From the NCBI GenBank assembly GCA_005883865.1, contig VBAO01000414.1:1-5331 (forward strand): DNA of 5,331 bases, in the 5' to 3' direction. Shown piece after piece: positions 1-5,331 of the stretch; position 1 is the first letter of the stretch; each line of letters starts with the position of its first letter. The translations under genes and the position numbers were made by a program. Under the pieces are notes generated by a model. The model had not been told where the DNA came from, did not search any database, and was given only the letters and a program-made list of their open reading frames with translations. Origin of the DNA: Candidatus Segetimicrobium genomatis (GTDB taxonomy: Bacteria > Sysuimicrobiota > Sysuimicrobiia > Sysuimicrobiales > Segetimicrobiaceae).

Positions 1-423
1 CATCCGCCACGCCGTGCCGTAGGCGATCGGCAGCGCCGCCGCCTCGTCGAACGGCATGGCGTCCGGAAGCGGGATCAGGCTCGCCGCCGGGACCAGAGCG
101 TACTCCGCCAGGCCGCCGGGCGCGTCTTCGCCGATCGCGCCGTGCTCGATCGCGGGGTCCACCAGCACCCGCTGCCCCACGGCGACGCCCGACACGCCCG
201 CCCCCTGCTCGGCGATCACCCCCGCGATGTCGCCCCCCGAGGTGAAGGGGAGCGGGATTCGCTTGCCGGGCATGCCGCGCCGGACAAAGATGTCCAAGTG
301 GTTGAGGCCGCAGGCGTGGACCTGCACGACGACCTGCCCCGGCCCGGCCCGCGGGGTCGGGGCATCGGCGTCCAGGAGGAGCTTGTCGCGCCCGCCGTGC
401 TCGCGGATGACGATCGCGCGCAT
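1..423 (-). CDS. Quinone-oxidoreductase-like MDR dehydrogenase, N-terminal part (3' end beyond window)
   Basis: The open frame from ATG at 423 gives 141 residues with no stop before the window edge, so only the N-terminal GroES-like catalytic domain is present and the NAD(P)-binding Rossmann half lies outside. Visible family features are the start MRAIVIREHGG, the block HACGLNHLDIFVRRGMPG (about residues 36-53), a GGDIAGVIAEQGAGVSGVAVG stretch split over residues 67-87, and GGLAEYALVPAASLIPLP further on. The usual catalytic-zinc cysteine of zinc alcohol dehydrogenases is replaced by Asn41 in GLNHLD. The four-cysteine structural zinc loop is also absent: the chain passes from VLVDPAIEHG to GGLAEY in a few residues. 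This favours a zinc-independent NAD(P)H:quinone oxidoreductase or enoyl reductase type, although pipelines would call it 'zinc-binding dehydrogenase'. A purine-rich Shine-Dalgarno sequence (AGAAGAGGG, 437-429) lies 5 bases ahead of the ATG, and the gene starts 17 bases after the permease stop, so it probably belongs to the transporter operon. The substrate is unknown. Confidence 0.9.
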   Translation of the reverse strand, partial: MRAIVIREHGGRDKLLLDADAPTPRAGPGQVVVQVHACGLNHLDIFVRRGMPGKRIPLPFTSGGDIAGVIAEQGAGVSGVAVGQRVLVDPAIEHGAIGEDAPGGLAEYALVPAASLIPLPDAMPFDEAAALPIAYGTAWRM

Positions 424-440
424 CCCGGCCCTCTTCTGGA

Positions 441-1259
441 TCAGCTCCCGCGCCTCCTCGGGTCGAGCACGTCCCGGATCCCATCGCCGACGAAATTGAA
501 GGCGATGACCGTAAGGAAGATCGCCAGTCCCGGAAAGGTCGCCACCCACCACTGCGCGAGGAGCTCCCGGCCCGCGCTCACCATCGCCCCCCATTCAGGC
601 GCCGGGGGCGTGGCGCCGAGCCCGAGGAAGCTCAGGCCGGCCCCCGTCACGATCGCCGCGCCGAGATCGATGGTGGCGAGCACCACCATTCCGGGGAGGA
701 CGTTCGGCAGGATCGTCCGGCGGAAGATCCCCCACGGGGTCTGCCCGATCGCGGCGGCCGCCTCCACGTACTCGAGGGTCCGGACCGCGAGCACCTCTCC
801 GCGCGCGAGCCGCGCGTAGGGGGGCCACCAGACCAGGCCCATCGCGAGGCCCGCGTTGACCAGCCCCGGACCCAGGGCGACGACGATTGCCATCGCCAGG
901 ATGATCGCCGGAAAAGCCATGACGAGCTCGGTCGCCCGCATCACCCCTTCATCGGCCCACCCGCCCACGTAGCCGGAGAACGCGCCGATCATCATGCCGG
1001 CCAGGCCCGCGAGGGCGACGACTGAACCGGCGAGCGCGAGCGTGTACCGGCCGCCGTAGAGGACGCGGGTCAGCACATCCCGGCCCAGGTCGTCCGTCCC
1101 GAAGGGATGGACGGGCGTCGGCGGGTGGAACGCCGCCTCGAGATGCTGCTCGTCCCACCCGTACGGGGTGAGGAGGGGCGCGGCGCCGGCGGCCACCACC
1201 GAGACGGCGACGGCGGCGCCCCCGACGAGGAGCCCGAGGTGGCGGCGCCAGCGGATCAC
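441..1259 (-). CDS. DppC-type ABC transporter permease (peptide/nickel/opine importer family)
   Basis: This is an inner-membrane subunit of a binding-protein-dependent importer that pairs with the DppB-type partner encoded just upstream. The 272-residue product starts with a basic tip and one membrane segment (about residues 8-30). The family signature HPFGTDDLGRDVLTR follows at 51-65, and YVGGWADE at 97-104 leads into the MAFP helix. The cytoplasmic EAA loop that contacts the ATPase reads YVEAAAAIGQTPWGIF (164-179) and continues into RRTILPNVLP. SFLGLG is at 210-215 and EWG at 222-224. The end, GDGIRDVLDPR, is typical of DppC/OppC. The length is slightly short for a family that usually runs near 280-300. 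The GTG at 1259 is chosen because it gives the normal start IRWRRHLG and overlaps the upstream gene's TGA as GTGA, a layout that implies translational coupling. The stop is TGA at 443-441. This frame is also the open continuation of the binding-protein frame, but the two are separated by about 1 kb of DppB coding in another frame, so they are not a fusion. The ligand cannot be told from the permease. Confidence 0.95.
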   Translation of the reverse strand: MIRWRRHLGLLVGGAAVAVSVVAAGAAPLLTPYGWDEQHLEAAFHPPTPVHPFGTDDLGRDVLTRVLYGGRYTLALAGSVVALAGLAGMMIGAFSGYVGGWADEGVMRATELVMAFPAIILAMAIVVALGPGLVNAGLAMGLVWWPPYARLARGEVLAVRTLEYVEAAAAIGQTPWGIFRRTILPNVLPGMVVLATIDLGAAIVTGAGLSFLGLGATPPAPEWGAMVSAGRELLAQWWVATFPGLAIFLTVIAFNFVGDGIRDVLDPRRRGS

Positions 1260-2269
1260 CGGAACCGGACCCGCGGGTTCACCAGGACGTACAGCAGGTC
1301 GACGCCGAGGTTGATCGCGACGTAGATGGCGCCGACGACCAGCGCGACCCCCATCACCGCCGGGAAGTCCAGGCTGGCCGCGGAAGAGAACGCGTACCGC
1401 CCCAGCCCGGGCCAGGAGAAGATCGTCTCGGTCATCACGGTCCCGGACATCAGCTGCGCGTAGAGGGTGCCCCCGATCGTGATGATGGGGATTAGGGCGT
1501 TGCGAAGGGCGTGGCGGAGCACCACGGCCCACCGGGTCAGCCCCTTGGCCTGCGCGGTCCGCACGTAGTCGCGGGCGAGGACTTCGAGCATGCTTGCCCG
1601 CGTGATCCGGGTCACGAACCCGACCCCGATCGTCGCGAGCACCACGACGGGCAGCGCGAGATGGCGCAACGCGTCGGCAAAGAGGTCCGGGCGCCCCCGG
1701 AGCAGGCTGTCCAGCACATACATGCCGGTGATCGGCTCGGGCGGGGCGAGCCCCGAGGTCAGACGGCCGGGGGGCGGCGCCCAGCCGAGGCGATAGTAGA
1801 CCGTCGAGAGCAGGAGGATCGCAAACCAGAACGTGGGGACCGCCACCCCGATCGCCGCGGCCCCGCGCGCGACGGCGTCCACGGCGGAGTCGCGGGTCAC
1901 CGCCGCCAGGATCCCGAGGCTCACGCCGACGATGACCGCGACGACCACGGCGACGGTGGCCAGCTCGACCGTCGCCGGCAGGGAGAGGGCCAGCTCTGTC
2001 AGGACCGGCCGGTTCGTCGCAATCGAGGTCCCGAGATCGCCGCGCAGCAGGCTGCCGAGATAGATGAGGTACTGGACGACGACCGGCCGGTCGAGCCCCC
2101 ACCGATGCCGGAACGCCTCGACCAGGCCCGGGCTCTGGGTCGCGCGATCCCCGAGGTTGATCAGGACGAGATCGGTGGGCAACAGATGCGACACGAGAAA
2201 CGTGACGCCGGTGATGCCGACGAGCGTCGGCAGTCCCAGCAGCGCCCGCCTGAAGAGGTAGCGGCCCAT
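1256..2269 (-). CDS. DppB-type ABC transporter permease (peptide/nickel/opine importer family)
   Basis: This is the first permease of the importer, 337 residues from the ATG at 2269, and of normal family length. The N-terminus MGRYLFRRALLGLPTLVGI opens membrane segment 1 (about 9-30). The conserved GDLG is at 77-80. Further membrane segments lie near 99-124, 135-158 and 205-225, with two more towards the C-terminus. The EAA loop is RDYVRTAQAKGL (233-244) followed by RHALRNALIPI. The late family block ETIFSWPGLGRYAF is at 281-294, and the chain ends NPRVRFR, the usual DppB ending. A GTG directly precedes the ATG (2272) and could add one residue. The ATG is preferred because it forms TGATG with a TGA in the frame the upstream binding-protein gene should end in. 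No good Shine-Dalgarno sequence is visible just upstream, which fits coupling to that gene. The stop TGA at 1258-1256 overlaps the start of the DppC-type gene. Confidence 0.95.
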   Translation of the reverse strand: MGRYLFRRALLGLPTLVGITGVTFLVSHLLPTDLVLINLGDRATQSPGLVEAFRHRWGLDRPVVVQYLIYLGSLLRGDLGTSIATNRPVLTELALSLPATVELATVAVVVAVIVGVSLGILAAVTRDSAVDAVARGAAAIGVAVPTFWFAILLLSTVYYRLGWAPPPGRLTSGLAPPEPITGMYVLDSLLRGRPDLFADALRHLALPVVVLATIGVGFVTRITRASMLEVLARDYVRTAQAKGLTRWAVVLRHALRNALIPIITIGGTLYAQLMSGTVMTETIFSWPGLGRYAFSSAASLDFPAVMGVALVVGAIYVAINLGVDLLYVLVNPRVRFR

Positions 2270-3866
2270 CACCGGGCAGGACGGCGGGCCGGGGCGCAGC
2301 GAGGAAGTAGAGCGGGTGGAACTTGAAATCCGTGATGTTGTCGCGCGCCGCCGTCAGGTTGGTCGGCTGCGCCAGGAACACGTACGGCGCGTCGGGGGCG
2401 GCCAGCATCTTGTTGTACCGCTCGTACATCGAAGCCCGGGCCTGCGGATCGGCCGTCTTCTGAGCCTGCCCGACCAGCTTGGCCGCCTCGGGGTTCTGCC
2501 AGTGGAGGCGCTTGTTGATGAACCCCGTGACGAAGTACGACCAGTTGTCGGGATCCATGAAGTCCGGGAACCAGAAGCCGATCGCGGTCTGCGGCTTGCC
2601 CTGGCGGTAGTAGGTCAGGAAGATGGACTGCTGCACCGGCTGGAGCCGGAGGTCGATCCCGATCTTCCCCAGGTCCCCGCGGAGCTTTTGGGCGAGCCGG
2701 TCGAGCGGCAGCGCCCCGTAGTTCGTGCCCGCGGCCCAGGTCAAGGGGACGCTGGCCTTGGACACGCCGGCCTCCTTCATGAGTCCCACGGCCTTGGCCT
2801 GATCGTGCCGGTAGAGGAGCGCCGTGTTCAGGGACTCGGGGAACCCCAGCATCCCCGGCATCATGATGCCGCCGATCCGGCGTCCGTGGCGGCGCATGAT
2901 GCCCGACACGATCCCGTCATAATCGATCGCGTACTTCACCGCTTCGCGCGCCCGCACGTTGTCCCACGGCGGCGTGCTGGTGTTCAATCCCAGGTACACG
3001 GTGTACGCCGACGGGTCCTCGAACAGCGTGACCCCGGACTTGCCCCGCAGGTCCTCGGCCTGGTCGACGCTCAGGTCGAGCGCCATGTCGACGTCTCCCC
3101 GTTGCAGCGTGAGCGACTGCGTGCCGGGGTCCTTGATGTGTTTGACGATGACCTCGCGAAAGAACGGCTTCACCCCGTAGTACCGCTCGTTGCGCTCGTG
3201 GACGATCTCGGTCTCGCGGGTGTACCGCTGCAGGACATACGGTCCCGCCCCGGCCGAGTGCGTGTAGAACCACTGCTCGGCCCGATCCAGGGAGTCGGCG
3301 CCCACGGTCTCCACCCCGCCCTGCGCCCGGACCGTCTTGCTGTCGACGATCGAGAACACCCCGGCCGCGAGCGCGGCCAGAAACGTGGCGTCGGGGTCGT
3401 TGAGCACGACCCTGGCCGTCTGGGCATCCACGACCTCGACGGTCTTGATGGGATCGGCGAGGAAGGCCCCGTAGCCCTTGATATTCTTGGCCCGCAGCAG
3501 GGAGAAGCGGACGTCTTCCGACGTCACCGGGTTCCCGCTCGCGAACACGGCGTCCTTCCGGAGCTTGAACGTGTAGGTGGTGGCATCCGGGGCGACGCTC
3601 CAGGACTCGGCCAGGTCGGGCTCGATCTTCCAAAAGTTGGGCGCCCGCTGCCTGACGAGCCGACTGTAGATCGGAAACTGCAGGAAGACGCCGCCGACGT
3701 CGTAGGCCTTGCTCGGATCGGGGGTCCGGATATCCGAGATGTCTTTGGCGATGACGAGGACGTCGGTGCGGGTGGCGCCGGCCGCCCCGAGGCCGGGCCG
3801 GTTCATGGCCGCGCTTCCGACGACCGCAAAGACCAGGGCAACGCAGAGGTACGTCCTCAGACCCAT
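2269..3866 (-). CDS. Family 5 extracellular solute-binding protein of the ABC importer, frame disrupted at the extreme C-terminus
   Basis: This is the extracytoplasmic ligand-binding subunit of the transporter. From ATG 3866 there is a signal-peptide-like start: MGLR, then a hydrophobic stretch at about 6-21, with possible cleavage near GLGAAGA (25-31). No lipobox cysteine is seen. SBP_bac_5 landmarks follow in order: LAESWSVAPDATTYTFKLRK (85-104), PVTSEDVRFSL (113-123), GAGPYVLQRY (206-215), RNERYYG (225-231), VYLGLNTSTPPWDNVRAREA (290-309), FWFPDFMDPDNW (431-442) and FKFHPLYFL (514-522). The start is supported by GGAGG (3880-3876), 9 bases ahead of the ATG. The frame is clean through Ala524 (2297-2295) but meets no stop afterwards and stays open to 441. 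One additional base in the C-rich run near 2294-2285 would give the tail PPARRPAR and a TGA at 2271-2269 overlapping the DppB-type start, for 532 residues, a normal length. The given end is that inferred stop. The ligand is unknown; the family binds peptides, nickel, opines, sugars and other solutes. Confidence 0.88.
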
Positions 3867-3875
3867 GGAGATCCC

Positions 3876-3880
3876 CCTCC
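3876..3880 (-). promoter_or_regulatory. Shine-Dalgarno site of the solute-binding protein gene
   Basis: The minus strand reads GGAGG within GGAGGGGGAT, 9 bases before the ATG at 3866. It is the strongest ribosome-binding site in the window and decides the start among the in-frame options. It suggests high translation, as expected for a binding protein needed in excess over its permeases. Confidence 0.75.
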
Positions 3881-3900
3881 AGTCAGAATGGCAGGCGCCC

Positions 3901-4615
3901 TCAGTGGAAGACGCGCCCCGCGTCGACCACGAGCGTCTGCCCCGTGATCCACGTCGTCCTTGTCTGTTGGCCGCTGCAGCGCCGCCCCCTGCGTGGCCCG
4001 CTGGCGGTACTCCGGCGCCAGGTTCTCGCTCATCCGCGTCCCTTCCATGTACCCCGGCGCGACGCCGTTGACCAGGATCTCCGGGGCCAGGGCCACGGCC
4101 ATGCACCGGGTCAGGTGGTTCAATCCCGACTTGGAGACGGCGTACGCGATCGAGGATCCCGTCGGACTGAACCCCGCGATCGACGAGACGTTGACGATCC
4201 GCCCCTGCGCCTGGCGCTTCATGACCGGAGCCACGGCCTTGATGCACAGGAACGGGCCGGTCAGGTTCGTCGTCAGGATCTGATTCCAATCGTCGAGGGC
4301 CAGGTCCCCCAGCCGCTGGAAGGGGATCCACTTATTGTAGGCCGCGTCGTTGATCAGGATGTCGACCCGGCCAAACGTCCGGGCCACCTCCGCGACGAGC
4401 CGGTCCACCGAGCCCGCCTCGACGACGTCGACCTGAAAGGGGGCGGCCCGCCCGCCGAGCGCCTGCAACTCGCCGGCCACGGCCTCCGCCTCGACCTTCC
4501 GCCGCTGATAGCAGACCGCGACGCGGACCCCGTGCTGAGCCAGCGACCGGCAGATGCGGCGCCCCAACCCCCCGGTTCCGCCCGTCACGATCGCGACCGA
4601 CCCTTTGAGATCCAC
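3901..4615 (-). pseudogene. Short-chain dehydrogenase/reductase (FabG-like) with a C-terminal deletion and frameshift
   Basis: This is a classical SDR, an NAD(P)-dependent oxidoreductase of the cytoplasm. With the GTG at 4615 as residue 1, the cofactor motif TGGTGGLG is at 11-18, and arginines after strand 2 (YQRRK, 36-40) hint at NADP(H). NDAA (89-92) stands where NNAG is usual. The catalytic set is Asn117, Ser145, Tyr158 and Lys162 (YAVSK), with the usual 13-residue Ser-Tyr spacing. APGYMEGTRM (186-195) is the substrate-loop region. After Val222 (3952-3950) the conserved helix that normally follows, of the AxAVxFLASD type, is missing. The coding resumes in another frame as ITGQTLVVDAGRVFH and a TGA at 3903-3901. 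About 41 bases appear lost; restoring them would give about 251 residues, the usual SDR size. As it stands the frame reads on through unrelated residues to a TGA at 3857, past the next gene's ATG. The GTG start has a G-tract (4626-4620) just upstream. The intended stop is 34 bases before the binding-protein gene. The fold is certain, the substrate unknown, and an assembly error is possible. Confidence 0.85.
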
Positions 4616-4617
4616 CG

Positions 4618-4953
4618 ATCCCCCCCGCCCGCGCCGCTGGGCCAGGGAGGCATACGAGGCGCCTGTTCGCAATCCCTCCGTGCTAGGGGACCCCGCCCCA
4701 CAGAGGCGGGAGCAGCATCCCGGTCATCAGCGCGAGCAGGAAGAGCATCGCGTGCGTCATGAGTCTGTTCACTCTGTGCACCACACATCCCCCCCAAGGT
4801 CCGGCGTCGTCCCCTTCCATATTCGGCCAGAACCCTTGGCCTGGGCAATTCTCCCCTCGAAGGATTCAGGGGCATCAACCGCATCAGCCGGGCTCGATCG
4901 GCCGGAGGAGACGCGGGGATCAATCAGAATCGTCCGAAGGGTCCATCCCCCCC
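4618..4953. repeat. Three exact copies of ATCCCCCCC (GGGGGGGAT on the coding strand)
   Basis: The 9-mer occurs at 4618-4626, 4787-4795 and 4945-4953. On the minus strand the first two copies each lie two bases before a GTG codon (4615, start of the SDR, and 4784, start of the short frame). The G-run could pair with the anti-Shine-Dalgarno CCUCC through one G-U pair, so the copies may act as ribosome-binding sites. The third copy is followed only by a trivial 8-codon frame. In GC-rich DNA some recurrence is expected by chance. Confidence 0.4.
4683..4784 (-). CDS. Possible small hydrophobic peptide (33 codons), hypothetical
   Basis: A short frame begins at GTG 4784, with an internal ATG at 4760, and ends at TAG 4685-4683. 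From the GTG it would encode 33 residues: a basic N-terminus (VHRVNR), a hydrophobic segment rich in Leu and Met (MLFLLALMTGMLL, about residues 13-25) and a short tail PPLWGGVP. This is the shape of a single-span membrane peptide. The same G-tract as at the SDR start, GGGGGGGAT, lies two bases ahead of this GTG, exactly as it does for the SDR GTG. It ends 67 bases before the SDR start and could be a leader cistron. There is no recognised family, and short hydrophobic frames do arise by chance, so this is tentative. Confidence 0.25.
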   Translation of the reverse strand: MVHRVNRLMTHAMLFLLALMTGMLLPPLWGGVP

Positions 4954-4994
4954 TATCGATCGTGCGCGGCGAGGCGCGCGGCCCCGGCCCGCCC

Positions 4995-5331
4995 TCACGG
5001 CCTCCGGTAGCCGACCGACTTGATCTCCGGGTTCATCTGGTTGTCGTCGAGAAAGACGGCCACCTGAATCGAATACGCGCCGGGTCCCAACCCTTCGCGG
5101 AGGTCGATGCCGTACACGCCGGGCCCCGCAAGGTGGGCGGTCGCGCTCTTGACCACCTGGCCGTCCGCGCGCACGACAACGAACCGGCAGACGGCGCTCG
5201 GGGTGTCGATGGCGCCGGACGTATTGCTGCCGAGCCGCTCCCTGACGATCTCGTAGGTCCGCTGGTACTTGATCACCCGCTCCACCTCGGGACGGACCTC
5301 GAGCCTGTCCCCGCGCAGGGCGATCTCCGTG
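4995..5331 (-). CDS. Hypothetical protein, C-terminal fragment (5' end beyond window)
   Basis: The frame is open from the right edge to TGA at 4997-4995, giving 111 visible residues. A GTG at 5285 could serve as a start for 95 or so residues, but coding continues upstream of it without a stop (TEIALRGDRLEVRPE), so I read this as the end of a longer protein. The visible part begins with a charged, probably helical segment (VERVIKYQRTYEIVRERLG). It then alternates hydrophobic and polar residues as a beta-sandwich would: CRFVVVRADGQVV, GPGVYGIDLREGLGPGAYS, IQVAVFLDD, ending EIKSVGYRRP. The pattern resembles an immunoglobulin- or fibronectin-like terminal domain of an exported protein, but I recognise no family and no catalytic motif. 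It is separated from the downstream operon by about 380 bases and probably belongs to a different transcription unit. Confidence 0.7.
   Translation of the reverse strand, partial: TEIALRGDRLEVRPEVERVIKYQRTYEIVRERLGSNTSGAIDTPSAVCRFVVVRADGQVVKSATAHLAGPGVYGIDLREGLGPGAYSIQVAVFLDDNQMNPEIKSVGYRRP

Larger units (their letters stand above)
4616..4994. other. Intergenic spacer upstream of the SDR-transporter operon
   Basis: This stretch of about 380 bases separates the unknown upstream gene from the SDR and holds no long gene I can support on either strand. It contains a possible short membrane-peptide ORF (4683-4784), three copies of ATCCCCCCC, and two weak hairpins (4692-4710 and 4961-4980) without T-runs. 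A 5-bp inverted repeat, GGCCA/TGGCC (4825-4829 and 4837-4841), has a 7-base loop. A minus-strand promoter for the operon would be expected here, but no convincing -35/-10 pair was found. The best candidate is TTGCCC (4848-4843) with an 18-base gap to GAATAT, which matches the -10 consensus at only 3 of 6 positions. Confidence 0.6.

Noticed and set aside
1511..2326. A 271-codon plus-strand open frame
   Set aside because: It is antisense to the DppB-type permease, is highly charged and repetitive, and shows no family resemblance.
2316..3947. A 543-codon plus-strand open frame
   Set aside because: It lies exactly antisense to the binding-protein gene, has a composition dominated by Arg, Gly, Asp, Val and Leu, and shows no recognisable domain; the minus strand explains the stretch fully.
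441..4331. A single minus-strand open frame of nearly 1300 codons spanning SDR, binding protein and both permease regions
   Set aside because: Only two parts of it are real coding (the binding protein and the DppC-type permease). The part between is the arginine- and proline-rich out-of-frame reading of the DppB-type gene, and the part upstream of 3866 is the out-of-frame reading of the SDR. Few stops occur by chance at this GC content.
4670..4672. A TTG start for the SDR, adding 19 residues before the GTG at 4615
   Set aside because: The extra residues (RTGASYASLAQRRGRGGS) are not SDR-like, the GGAGGG ahead of the TTG is almost touching it, and the GTG gives the canonical short lead into the cofactor motif.
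4692..4710. A 6-bp hairpin CCCGCC/GGCGGG with a 7-base loop ahead of the SDR
   Set aside because: It has no T-run, lies inside the possible short frame, and is likely a chance pairing of GC-rich DNA.
3944..4762. A 272-codon plus-strand open frame
   Set aside because: It is antisense to the SDR gene and the spacer, with a composition typical of reverse-frame readings in GC-rich DNA.
4824..4848. A minus-strand sigma70-like promoter (TTGCCC, 18-base gap, GAATAT)
   Set aside because: The -10 element matches only 3 of 6 consensus positions; it is too weak to annotate as a promoter.
4585..4923. A 112-codon minus-strand frame crossing the spacer into the SDR start
   Set aside because: It is Arg/Ala/Pro-rich with no motif, overlaps the SDR start in another frame, and has no good ribosome-binding site.
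4961..4980. A hairpin (CGTGCGC/GCGCGCG) after the unknown upstream gene, as a possible terminator
   Set aside because: On the transcribed strand it has a C-A mismatch and is not followed by a T-run; in DNA this GC-rich such stems are common.
4759..5010. An 83-codon plus-strand frame in the spacer
   Set aside because: It has low-complexity Pro/Arg/Ser composition, no motif, and runs into the 3' end of the upstream gene.

Overview
This is a GC-rich (roughly two-thirds G+C) bacterial window in which every gene I can support lies on the minus strand. The sequence does not fix the organism. High GC, GTG starts, short spacers and overlapping genes fit a soil or subsurface bacterium such as a member of Chloroflexota, Methylomirabilota/Rokubacteria, Armatimonadota-like lineages or Actinomycetota. 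No rRNA, tRNA, CRISPR array, insertion sequence or phage gene was seen.

In the direction of transcription (right to left) the layout is: (1) the C-terminal 111 residues of an unrecognised, probably beta-rich protein (5331-4995); (2) a spacer of about 380 bases (4994-4616) that holds a possible 33-codon membrane-peptide ORF and three exact copies of a 9-base G-tract motif; (3) a short-chain dehydrogenase/reductase (SDR) gene (4615 to about 3901) whose last part is broken by an apparent deletion of about 41 bases; (4) a family 5 solute-binding protein gene (3866 to about 2269); (5) a DppB-type permease (2269-1256); (6) a DppC-type permease that overlaps it by 4 bases (1259-441); (7) the N-terminal 141 residues of a quinone-oxidoreductase-like MDR dehydrogenase (423-1) that runs off the left edge.

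Genes 3 to 7 are spaced like one operon: 34 bases, then a probable TGATG coupling, then a GTGA overlap, then 17 bases. The binding protein would capture a ligand outside the membrane and pass it to the DppB/DppC pore. The two ATPase genes normally found with this transporter class are not in the window. An SDR and an MDR oxidoreductase flank the transporter, so the imported compound may be an organic molecule that is then oxidised or reduced, rather than a peptide; this is inference.

The most notable observations are two reading-frame lesions in adjacent genes. The binding-protein frame has no stop codon of its own and stays open through the whole permease region, while a TGATG stop/start sits one frame away at its expected end. 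The SDR jumps from its penultimate conserved block into the out-of-frame coding of its own C-terminus. They may be assembly errors or real decay; the sequence alone cannot decide. I found no convincing evidence of a new biological system.
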